Positions 8,481-16,500 of a stretch of 57,938 nucleotides of DNA are shown in pieces. Both the position numbers and the translations under genes were made by a program. The stretch is from a virus. Location of the stretch: positions 1-57,938 of IMG/VR virus record IMGVR_UViG_3300037189_011821; one strand, given 5' to 3'. The notes beneath the pieces are model-generated. The model saw nothing but the letters and a program-made list of their open reading frames with translations. It ran no database searches and was not told the DNA's origin. The first letter of the stretch is position 1, and every line of letters starts with the position of its first letter.

Positions 8481-8506
8481 TAAAAAAGAGGGTTTATAAC
8501 CCTCTT
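8481..8506 (-). terminator. Intrinsic terminator after the 122-aa gene
   Basis: A perfect 9-bp stem (AAGAGGGTT/AACCCTCTT, 8486-8506) with a 3-nt loop, followed on the minus strand by TTTTA. It lies 10 nt after the stop of the gene at 8517-8885 and abuts the -35 box of the next promoter. Confidence 0.9.
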
Positions 8507-8516
8507 GAATTCAAGA

Positions 8517-8885
8517 TCATATTTTTATTGATTTCCAAGAACGGCTATTTTCATCCCATTCATAACGGAAACCTTCTTTTAGTGGTGGCATAGGTGATGG
8601 TGCTTCCCAATTATAATTTTGATTATTGAAAACCCAAGAAGCATAAGGTTTTGGTGGAATAAAAGCATCTAAAGTTTCATCATAAGTATATCCAACTCCT
8701 GCATATCTTACTCTAAAGTTATTATTGTAAGAAGTTTGAACCCACTTACCACCATGAACTTTCTCCATATGGAGTTTTCCAAGTCGTTCTACTTCATTAC
8801 CATTCTCATCTTTTAAATAGTCATCATTTACTACAAGAACTGTTTTAACTACGTTATTTTCATCCAATTCTGCAAAGTGTGCCAT
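8517..8885 (-). CDS. Virion-associated protein, 122 aa (module copy 2)
   Basis: The start MAHFAELDENNVVKTVLVV and the block YAGVGYTYDETLDAFIPPKP then YASWVF are shared with the 134-aa protein at 10486-10890. This family occurs widely in T4-like marine phages next to fibre genes; I know of no assigned function. The C-terminus is rich in Trp/Tyr/Pro (NWEAPSPMPP, YEWDENSRSW). It is the last gene of the second copy of a three-gene adhesin module and is followed by a strong terminator. Confidence 0.75.
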   Translation of the reverse strand: MAHFAELDENNVVKTVLVVNDDYLKDENGNEVERLGKLHMEKVHGGKWVQTSYNNNFRVRYAGVGYTYDETLDAFIPPKPYASWVFNNQNYNWEAPSPMPPLKEGFRYEWDENSRSWKSIKI

Positions 8886-8901
8886 TATTGTTTACCTCTC
8901 T

Positions 8902-10014
8902 TTAGTTGAATACAATAGTTCCTGGACCAGAAGTCCATCCATAAACATAATATCCTGCTTGTGGTGTTACTATAGCATTTGCAGTAACACTTGCTCCAGG
9001 ATATGCTGTTGGATAACGAATGAAAACGAAACCGGAACCACCAGCTCCACCACCTCCTGATTGTCCAGTGTTAAAGATGATGGCACCCCCACCACCGCCA
9101 CCTCCTCTATTTGCTGCCCCAGATGGCGCAGGAGTGCCAGGGTTTACTCCTACTGATCCAGGTCCTCCACCATCTTTACCAAGTCCACCTGGATAACTAC
9201 CGACAGTAGCATTATTATTGTTATTACCAGCACCACCACCTCCAGCATAGGATGTAGTCAACCCAATAAAAGATCCATATACTCCATATCCACCTGCACC
9301 AGATCCATCAGATCCACCAGCACCAGAACCACCAAATGGAGCTGATGATCCCAAATTTGGTTGTCCCGCAGACCCAGCACCACCGCCACCGGATGGATAA
9401 GTACCAAAAGGTACATCAGCGTTCGAAAATGTGCCACTACTTGAAGTATGTCCAAATTCATAAGCAACCGGTCCAGTATAACTGTAATTCCACCCATTCA
9501 CACCAACAAATCCACCATCAGCATCAAATGAATGACTAGAATCTTTATGAAAATCGCTCTTGCCAATTACAGCATTAACGTACCCATTGGGACCAATAGG
9601 ACCACTATATACATAAGTTGTACTAAATTTATCAACTTTAGTGGGACCTGTTCCACCACCAACACTACCAAAATTCATCAAAGATGGAACATTACCAGCA
9701 CCAAAAATTATATCTCCTCCACTACCACCGTATGCAGTAAGACTTCCAAAAGAAGTATTTCCACCAGAAGAACCGGAAACAAGAACTCCCGGAGGCGCCC
9801 CTGCACCGCCTGACCCGCCTGCTCCAGCCGCACCAATAAAAATATTGTAATTGGCTCCTACCCGTGCATCCATTCTTTTGTAAATGACCATACCAGCGCC
9901 ACCACCAGAACCTCCTCGTCCTGTCGTATAATTAGCTCCGCCGCCGCCACCACCGACAAGAAATATTTCAATAGGAATTGTCCTACTACCAGCAAATGAA
10001 CTTAAAAGTGACAT
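8902..10014 (-). CDS. Glycine-rich adhesin-like protein, 370 aa (module copy 2)
   Basis: Residues 12-30 (TIPIEIFLVGGGGGGANY) form the start of a glycine-rich domain like those of phage adhesins and Gly_rich_2-type proteins. Most of the chain is Gly/Ala/Ser-rich with runs up to seven glycines; the C-terminus returns to a beta segment GFVFIRYPTAYPGASV and ends GTIVFN. Glycine-rich proteins at T-even fibre tips (gp38 of S16-type phages) fold as polyglycine-II sandwiches and bind receptors, so a host-recognition tip is a reasonable inference. The 312-aa protein at 10908-11846 is a paralogue. A good AAGGAGGAT ribosome site precedes the start. Confidence 0.75.
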   Translation of the reverse strand: MSLLSSFAGSRTIPIEIFLVGGGGGGANYTTGRGGSGGGAGMVIYKRMDARVGANYNIFIGAAGAGGSGGAGAPPGVLVSGSSGGNTSFGSLTAYGGSGGDIIFGAGNVPSLMNFGSVGGGTGPTKVDKFSTTYVYSGPIGPNGYVNAVIGKSDFHKDSSHSFDADGGFVGVNGWNYSYTGPVAYEFGHTSSSGTFSNADVPFGTYPSGGGGAGSAGQPNLGSSAPFGGSGAGGSDGSGAGGYGVYGSFIGLTTSYAGGGGAGNNNNNATVGSYPGGLGKDGGGPGSVGVNPGTPAPSGAANRGGGGGGGAIIFNTGQSGGGGAGGSGFVFIRYPTAYPGASVTANAIVTPQAGYYVYGWTSGPGTIVFN

Positions 10015-10035
10015 TTATTTTATCCTCCTTTATTT

Positions 10036-10407
10036 TTAAGTAATAACCCAACCACGAGTGGCATCAACATAAGTCAATCTTACTGATGCATAAGAAGAAT
10101 CAATAGTCATATTTTCAGCAAGACTCATAATAGTTCCGCCATTTACATTAACTATTGTATTTGAGAAATTTCCAACTGAAATAAGAACTTCCCATCCAGA
10201 ACTAGAAGCTGGATTTAGAACTTGTGGAAGTGTAACTGTAACTCCAGAAACAGTAACGCTGCAATACTCTCTGTTTACAAGAATTTTGTTTACTGAAGTT
10301 GTTGTAACAAGATCCCAAGTACTTGCAACAGTACTATCAAAAGAAGCAATATTTGCTAAATTGCGACTGTTATCAATAACTGGCGTATTATTGATTAGAA
10401 ATGCCAT
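10036..10407 (-). CDS. Small virion protein, 123 aa (module copy 2)
   Basis: The start MAFLINNTPVIDNSRNLANI matches the start of the 128-aa protein at 11848-12234 (residues ISGTNVVDNSRNLANI). The remainder is beta-strand rich, with TVTLPQVLN and a C-terminal VRLTYVDATRGWVI that corresponds to VKFIYVGGTFGWSI in the paralogue. It heads the second copy of the three-gene module. The shared VIDNSRNLANI is a motif I associate with marine phage tail-fibre proteins; the role is presumably structural. Confidence 0.7.
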   Translation of the reverse strand: MAFLINNTPVIDNSRNLANIASFDSTVASTWDLVTTTSVNKILVNREYCSVTVSGVTVTLPQVLNPASSSGWEVLISVGNFSNTIVNVNGGTIMSLAENMTIDSSYASVRLTYVDATRGWVIT

Positions 10408-10477
10408 AGAATTATACCCCCAAAAGGAAGAAATTCTTACTTATCATCTGGTAATTCCTCATTAGTCTGTTATAAGT

Positions 10478-10485
10478 TATTTATG
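10478..10485 (-). promoter_or_regulatory. Late-type promoter (CATAAATA)
   Basis: Minus-strand CATAAATA, seven of eight matches to the T4 late consensus, lies just past the 134-aa gene stop and 70 nt before the 123-aa start. It is embedded in a 16-nt sequence repeated exactly at the promoter of the 1957-aa gene. Confidence 0.55.
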
Positions 10486-10890
10486 TTATTGAGGAGTTTC
10501 TTCAGTTACTGGTGGCAATTCTATTTTATCCCATACCACTTCCTCTTCATTCCAAACATATTCAAAACCTTCTTCTGGTTCTGGTTGTGGAACTGGTGCT
10601 TCCCAATCATAAGTTTCAGTATTTAAAACCCAAGAAGCATAAGGTTTTGGTGGAATGAAGGCATCCAAAGTTTTATTATAAGTATATCCTACTGCAGCAT
10701 AGCGAAATCTTATGTTTCTATTAATAGAAGTTCTGACTAGTCTTGCATCAGGATCGCCTAATCCTTCTTTGCACATTGAAATGCCGATCTCATGATCTTC
10801 ATTTCCATATTCATCTAAAATATGAACATTATCGACGAAAAGAACTCTTTGTACTACATTATTGTCATTTATTAGTGCATAGTGAGCCAT
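10486..10890 (-). CDS. Virion-associated protein, 134 aa (module copy 1)
   Basis: Paralogue of the 122-aa protein at 8517-8885. Shared blocks are MAHYALINDNNVVQRVLFVD at the start, YAAVGYTYNKTLDAFIPPKP and YASWVL in the middle and a Trp/Glu/Pro-rich end. This copy has a longer acidic tail ending PPVTEETPQ. It is the third gene of module copy 1, following the Gly-rich 312-aa gene by 17 nt. Confidence 0.75.
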   Translation of the reverse strand: MAHYALINDNNVVQRVLFVDNVHILDEYGNEDHEIGISMCKEGLGDPDARLVRTSINRNIRFRYAAVGYTYNKTLDAFIPPKPYASWVLNTETYDWEAPVPQPEPEEGFEYVWNEEEVVWDKIELPPVTEETPQ

Positions 10891-10907
10891 TATTGCTTGT
10901 CCTCCTT

Positions 10908-11846
10908 TTATGGTAAAGTAATTGATCCTGGAGAAGTAAACCTATAAGTTCTATAACCAGGAGTAGATGGAGATATATCTGTTGCCCCAGGAAAAGCAGG
11001 AGCAGCGGCCAACGATGTTGGATATCGTACTATTACGAGTCCAGGAGATCCAGATGGTGCTACAGCTGCGGGAAGCGGCGATAAAGACAAAGGACCTATC
11101 CCACTTCCACCATGTCCTGTATTTTGCTGTGCTGGTGCTGGAACATATCCTCTTCTTTCTGGCGCGCCGGCCGGCGCGTTGCCGCCCGTGCCGCCAACAC
11201 CATACATTGTTGTTATTCCGGCAATTGCTGTAACAAATGCAGAAGATCCACCATAACCACCACTACCGCTTCCTGGACCAATTGGCCCGGTAGATCCCTC
11301 CAATCCATTATTTCCATAAAATGCTCCACCTCCAAATGATATTTGTGTTTGGTTGGTATAAGGACCATAAGCATGTAAACTATAACCTACGGCACCAACT
11401 CCAGGAGCAGTATTGCCAGGAGATCCGCCACCACTTCCACCAGATGCACCGTTACCGATGCTAAATGTACCACTATTTAACCCTCCACCTGCACCACCAC
11501 CAAAACTTTCATATCTTATAGTTGGTGCAGAAAATATACTTGGACTTCCATTACTTGCTATATTGAAACCATATGTACCGTCTCCAGGGGCGAAACCAGA
11601 TGTACCTGCACCACCTCCACCAATTACTACTGGACAAGTGGATCCTGGATTGATAGGAATTACGCCATAAAAAACTCCACCACCACCACCACCAGCACCT
11701 AGTTTGGAAATATCTATAAGCCTAGTGGTTGGTGAAGGTGTGTATATAGTATTTACTATATAATTTCCACCACCTCCTCCAGCGACTACTAATAGTTCTA
11801 TGTCTATCTTTTTAGTTCCAAGAAGACTGCTTAATAAAGTTGCCAT
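10908..11846 (-). CDS. Glycine-rich adhesin-like protein, 312 aa (module copy 1)
   Basis: The N-terminus MATLLSSLLGTKKIDIELL then VVAGGGGGNY parallels that of the 370-aa protein at 8902-10014 (IEIFLVGGGGGG). The middle is Gly/Ser/Pro-rich, with a C-terminal VIVRYPTSLAAAPAFPG block matching the paralogue's FIRYPTAYPGASV. It probably forms a polyglycine-type receptor-binding tip. The coding sequence contains an isolated very GC-rich palindrome at 11163-11178, unlike the surrounding DNA. The start is 1 nt from the stop of the preceding 128-aa gene, so the two are coupled. Confidence 0.75.
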   Translation of the reverse strand: MATLLSSLLGTKKIDIELLVVAGGGGGNYIVNTIYTPSPTTRLIDISKLGAGGGGGGVFYGVIPINPGSTCPVVIGGGGAGTSGFAPGDGTYGFNIASNGSPSIFSAPTIRYESFGGGAGGGLNSGTFSIGNGASGGSGGGSPGNTAPGVGAVGYSLHAYGPYTNQTQISFGGGAFYGNNGLEGSTGPIGPGSGSGGYGGSSAFVTAIAGITTMYGVGGTGGNAPAGAPERRGYVPAPAQQNTGHGGSGIGPLSLSPLPAAVAPSGSPGLVIVRYPTSLAAAPAFPGATDISPSTPGYRTYRFTSPGSITLP

Positions 11847-11847
11847 A

Positions 11848-12234
11848 TTAGAGAATGCTCCAACCGAATGTGCCGCCGACGTAAATAAATTTTACAACTG
11901 TATTTGGTACATCTATTACCAAAGTTTCTCCCAAAGCAAGTCCCATAATTCTTTCACTAACCCCAGGATTAACAGTAATAGAAGTTACCGAACTGCCAAC
12001 ACCTCCTACAATTACTTCAAGTCCTTGTGTTAATGAAGTAGTTGGTAAGGTTACTGTGCAATTATTGCCTGATGTTATAAAAACAGTTCTATTACCAAGT
12101 GTTAAATTATTCCCCGCCCCCAAGTTTAAAGTAAAATTAGCCCAAACAGACTTGACGGTGCTTAAAAATGATTCAATATTGGCAAGATTTCTACTATTAT
12201 CAACTACATTAGTTCCACTAATTTGAAGTGCCAT
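11848..12234 (-). CDS. Small virion protein, 128 aa (module copy 1)
   Basis: Paralogue of the 123-aa product at 10036-10407 (VVDNSRNLANI near the start; a Gly-Trp C-terminus). The chain is beta-rich with GAGNNLTLGNRTVFITSG and TVTLPTTSLTQGLEV. It has a strong GGGAGAG ribosome site 7 nt before the ATG and a full-consensus late promoter about 77 nt upstream. First gene of the first adhesin module. Confidence 0.7.
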   Translation of the reverse strand: MALQISGTNVVDNSRNLANIESFLSTVKSVWANFTLNLGAGNNLTLGNRTVFITSGNNCTVTLPTTSLTQGLEVIVGGVGSSVTSITVNPGVSERIMGLALGETLVIDVPNTVVKFIYVGGTFGWSIL

Positions 12235-12278
12235 TATTTCACTCTCCCATTACAAGAAAGAGTTTTTTCTGTTGCCAT
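12234..12278 (-). CDS. Possible 14-codon leader peptide
   Basis: In the leader of the 128-aa gene there is a short frame MATEKTLSCNGRVK whose TAA overlaps the next ATG (TAATG). GGGAGA lies 7 nt before its own ATG. It could be a translated uORF that couples to the 128-aa gene or simply chance; no homologue is recognised. Confidence 0.25.
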   Translation of the reverse strand: MATEKTLSCNGRVK

Positions 12279-12310
12279 CTTCGTGTCTCCCACTCGGCGT
12301 GACTATATGC

Positions 12311-12318
12311 TATTTATA
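12311..12318 (-). promoter_or_regulatory. Late promoter, full T4 consensus TATAAATA
   Basis: Minus-strand TATAAATA lies 4 nt beyond the stop of the glycan operon and upstream of the first adhesin module. It would start late transcription of 11848-12234 and genes beyond. Confidence 0.7.
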
Positions 12319-12322
12319 AGAA

Positions 12323-13564
12323 TTACATCTCAATAGGACCTGGATACCTATCTCCATCTTTAACAGCAACGAGATGAGTATTTACCACAGCAATATTAGA
12401 ATCCCACCAGTTTGTTTCAAGTCTCATACAAGAAAACTTGATATCTTTATTACGAATAAACTGAGCGTGAGACTGTTTAGTATAATACCAGAAAGAGTTC
12501 TCATTCCAATAAGAAACGTGTGTTGGGTCTTGCCAAGCACCTCTACCATCAGTAGAAGGAACTTCAATAAATGCCCAACCACCGTGTGCTAGAACACGAT
12601 GAATCTCTCTCATCGTTTTAATAGGATCTTTGAGATGCTCAATAACGTGAGAAGCATTTAATACTCCAACGCTATTATCCTTCAAAGGAATACCATCATC
12701 TAAGTTGCAAATAATATCTGCATCTTCTTGGTCAATTGTGGTGTATCCAGCTCTTGGAAATAGTCCACCGCCAATATCAACTTTTAATAAACCTCTTGTA
12801 TCAGCATCTTTTTCTGCAAGAAGTTGTGCATATTGGTTATGAAGTTCTTTGGTTTTGATTTGAATTGCTTCATTTCTTTCTAACCAACTATTATCACCAG
12901 TAATTCTGTAGATATAAAGAACTTTAGGAATATGATAGAAAGAAGTTTCAAGGTAAGTACGAATCATTAGTTCGTGGTCATCGCAGATTGAAAGTTCTAC
13001 ATTATGTCCTCCAATCTTATCGTAGACATCCTTTCTCCAAGCACGAACGTGATCTGGAGCATACCAAATATAAGAAACAGAATGACTTGATGCTGTGAAG
13101 GAATTCATCGCGATAAGTTTCTTATCGTTCCATTCAAAGTCCCTATAAGTCCATCCAAACATAGGACTATAAGGAGTAAAGGCATCTTGCATATGATAAG
13201 TTGCATTATCACTATAAACAAAACCACATTCAGGGTTTTGTTCAAATGCCTTTGCAAGTTCTTCTAAACAATCAGGCGTTAGAATATCATCGTGATCAAC
13301 TTCTACAAGAACCTCACCAGTTCCCAAGAAGAAAGCTTTATTTTTTACATATCCAATATTAGTGTTTCCATCATAGTCTTCAAATACTTTGACTCTTTCG
13401 TCATTTAAAATTTCTGCGGAGAGTTTATCTTTTTTAAACTCCCCATTAAGGTAAACAACCCATTCCCAGTCTGAATGGGTTTGTGCTGTTATGCTTGAAT
13501 AAAGTTCATCAAAATAAGGTTGATACTTATGTGATGGTGTAATAATACTAATTTTCATAATCAA
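12323..13564 (-). CDS. Fused GT2 glycosyltransferase and SAM methyltransferase, 413 aa
   Basis: Residues 3-225 are a GT-A family 2 glycosyltransferase: KISIITPSHKYQPYFDEL at the start, DHDD at 90-93 as the metal/nucleotide-sugar motif, and CDDHELMIR near 194-202. Residues 260-400 are a class I SAM-dependent methyltransferase with VDIGGGLFP (262-270), NLDDGIPL, and ASHVIEHL (304-311). GT-methyltransferase fusions typically build and cap methylated surface glycans. It is the last gene of the six-gene operon and overlaps the preceding gene by 4 nt (ATGA). The genuine start could be the second Met (MKISII). Donor and acceptor are unknown. Confidence 0.85.
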   Translation of the reverse strand: MIMKISIITPSHKYQPYFDELYSSITAQTHSDWEWVVYLNGEFKKDKLSAEILNDERVKVFEDYDGNTNIGYVKNKAFFLGTGEVLVEVDHDDILTPDCLEELAKAFEQNPECGFVYSDNATYHMQDAFTPYSPMFGWTYRDFEWNDKKLIAMNSFTASSHSVSYIWYAPDHVRAWRKDVYDKIGGHNVELSICDDHELMIRTYLETSFYHIPKVLYIYRITGDNSWLERNEAIQIKTKELHNQYAQLLAEKDADTRGLLKVDIGGGLFPRAGYTTIDQEDADIICNLDDGIPLKDNSVGVLNASHVIEHLKDPIKTMREIHRVLAHGGWAFIEVPSTDGRGAWQDPTHVSYWNENSFWYYTKQSHAQFIRNKDIKFSCMRLETNWWDSNIAVVNTHLVAVKDGDRYPGPIEM

Positions 13565-16500
13565 TCAAAGAAGAATAAGTGAAAAAGTCTTGAGTTAGTT
13601 ATATCAGTTCCAAAGTACTCATTTGCAGAATGAATACATTTTGCATCAAAAAGAACAAGTCTGTTAAAAACGTTTCCTGCAGTATCTACAAGTTCGAATT
13701 TAGTTCTATCATAAAATCCAGTTTCTCCAAAAACATCTACGTCTCCAAAGTCATTCTCATTTCTCAGTCTTGTCCTTTTATGAGCAAAAAGTGAAGTCCC
13801 ACAAGAAAATGGTGCGTCTGGGGTTAAGTATATCATACCCGCTAGAGTTTGACTATCACAATGATAAACTAAATCATCTTCTGCTGTACAGTATTGAAAT
13901 CTTCCACACATTCCGTGAGTTTCAGTCCAGTTAGTGATTTTTTTACCAATAATTTTTTCAAATGCTTCTTTAGTTCCAGGAACAATAAACTGTTGTTTAG
14001 TACGCCTGCCCTTATAATAATTTAAATTCTCTTCAAATTCTTGCTTTAATGCAAACTCTCTTACAGCATATGGGTCATCATAGAAGTCATCCACAATCCA
14101 AATTCTTGGTTTAGTTTGAATATTGACAGAGAAAGACCCTATAGTTTTTTCTTCAGTAACATTTGAAAGTGCAAAATTATGAAGTTCTTGTGGGAAACTG
14201 CCGCTATCATAATAAAAATTTGTATCAATTAAGAAATAATAGTCGGGAAATGGAAGTTTTCTTTCTGGCTGTATCAACTTAGTAGTTTGCTCCAGCATTT
14301 TTTCATATTGCTGAAGTTCTTGGTATGTTATTGCAAGATAAACAATATGTTCATTTCTAACCGGACAATATTTTTCAGATTCATTAAACCACCAGATTGC
14401 TTTTTCTACATCACCAAGATACTTATGTCCAAGACCGATAGAAAATGCAGCAAAATATGACATTTCATGAATACCCTGAGGTTTAATGAAATTTAAATAT
14501 TCCTCAAAGTAGAAAATATATCTTCTTGCAAATTCTTTAGAGTGTGCTTCTTCAAGTGGATAGAAGTTTCCTACATAACAATCTTGATAGGACTTAGCAA
14601 TATACCAAAAATGATACGTGTCCGTGAGTAATGTTCCCTCACGAATCATTTTCTCTTCTAGTTTTAATGCGTCACTAATATATTTTGTAGGAACTGTATA
14701 ACTTTCACCATCATTTGTTCCTATCATTCGCAATCCGCGAGGAAGATTTACTCTTTCAAAGTTTTCTCCTCTTTCATCATCTAAGTAAATAATTTCATGT
14801 GCTGGATCATGCTGGAACTTCCAAGGTAACTTTGCGTTCCAAATCCAAGCACGATAATACATACATCCAGGGTTTTGTGCCGTTACATGGAAACTTTGAA
14901 TATCTGTGTTGTAAAAATAAGACCAGTCAAAATCATCATCAACTTCAAGGTATTCATCACAATCCATCTTCATAATCCAATCACATCCGTGATCACTTTG
15001 AAGTGTTGTTTGAAGTAAATGATCGCGGTTCCAACCAAATCCAACCCAACCCTCTTCAATATTATAGATAAACCCTGGAATATTTTTATCAGCAAAAAAC
15101 TCTTTTACAATTTCTGGAGTTCCATCAGTTGAACCATTATCTTGAAAGACATAAAAATCAATATGTCTCCAAACCGATTCAAGCATTCTACGAATGCCTT
15201 TAGATTCATTTTTGAACATAGAAATCATACAAATATTTGTACGAATTTCTTGTCCATACTTATGAGAACGAAGGAAGTTGTAGTATCCAAGATACTGATT
15301 CAACATCAAAACTTTTCCTCGTTTTGCTGCTTCCTCTGCATAAATTCCATCTGCTTCATAGATGTATTCAAAATTAAGATTTTTTGCAACATTCCACCGA
15401 ACCATATACTGAGAAGTATCAATAGTTGCAATTTTGGGATCGTCAGTAGGAGTTGTTCTTGGTTCTCCAGTTGGCCATACTTGTCCCCAAGTAATGATTG
15501 CACTATCGGTGTTTAAGTGAGGTTGAACACTATTCCACCAATTGGGGTGTATAACATTATCATCATCCAAGATATAAATCCAGTCATTATCACTTGGATT
15601 TAAATACTCTTTGATATATTGTATCCCAATATTACGATTTGGATTTCCCCAAAAACCAGTTTCATTTGACTTAACAACTGTTGCATTATCAATTGAGTAT
15701 TCATTTTTAACTGTTTTATCAAATACAACAACCCACTCACATTCTTGAGGAATCGTATTAGAAATAAATGAAGTATTAAAGGGTCTTCTTGATGGAGTAA
15801 TAATAAAAACTTTTGAGTTTTTTTCAAAAGGAACTTCGTTACGAACTAATACTAAAAGTTTATCGTTATCCCATCCCTCAGAATTTCTCAATTGATGTTC
15901 TGCAGTAATAAATGAAGCCTCGGAGAAATATTTTAAAATACTTTGAATTTCTTCCGAATACCTATTCTCATTTTCTGCTCTAAAAATATCTTCTATAATC
16001 AAGATACCGCCTGGATTTAAATACTCAACTGCATTTTTAATGATTCTAATCTGGTCATCAAAAAAATGTGTAGAATCATCTATTAAAATATCATATTTTA
16101 CTCCAACTTTTTTAAAGGATTCTCTGATAGAGATTTCATCACAAACGTTCATTAACTCATAATGAACCCCTGGAAGGTTTTTATCCCTTGCAGAATCTAT
16201 TAAATGTTGAAAGTATTCAAACCCATAAATGTTTGCAGATGGAAAATAATCCCTCCATATACTAATAGAATCATTATTCTCAATTCCAATCTCACCAACA
16301 TTTATTGGTTTATTTCTAAAGTGAGAAAAATAAGAGTCGTAAATTGGAGTATATGGATGCCTATGACCACTGGTTGATCCTTCTACATATGGACATTTAT
16401 CACTTTTATATTTGATAGCAATTTCGCATAGGTTTGAAAATATTCCTGTAGTGTCTTTATGGAAGCTTTGAATGGATTTTTGATCATATGTGGGCATAAT

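Noticed and set aside
10408-10465. A 16-codon upstream frame before the 123-aa gene
   Set aside because: It has no homology to the leader before the 128-aa paralogue and no clear ribosome site.
8902-11846. Gly-rich genes as low-complexity non-coding DNA
   Set aside because: Both have ribosome sites, matching N- and C-termini and conserved neighbours, so they are treated as coding.
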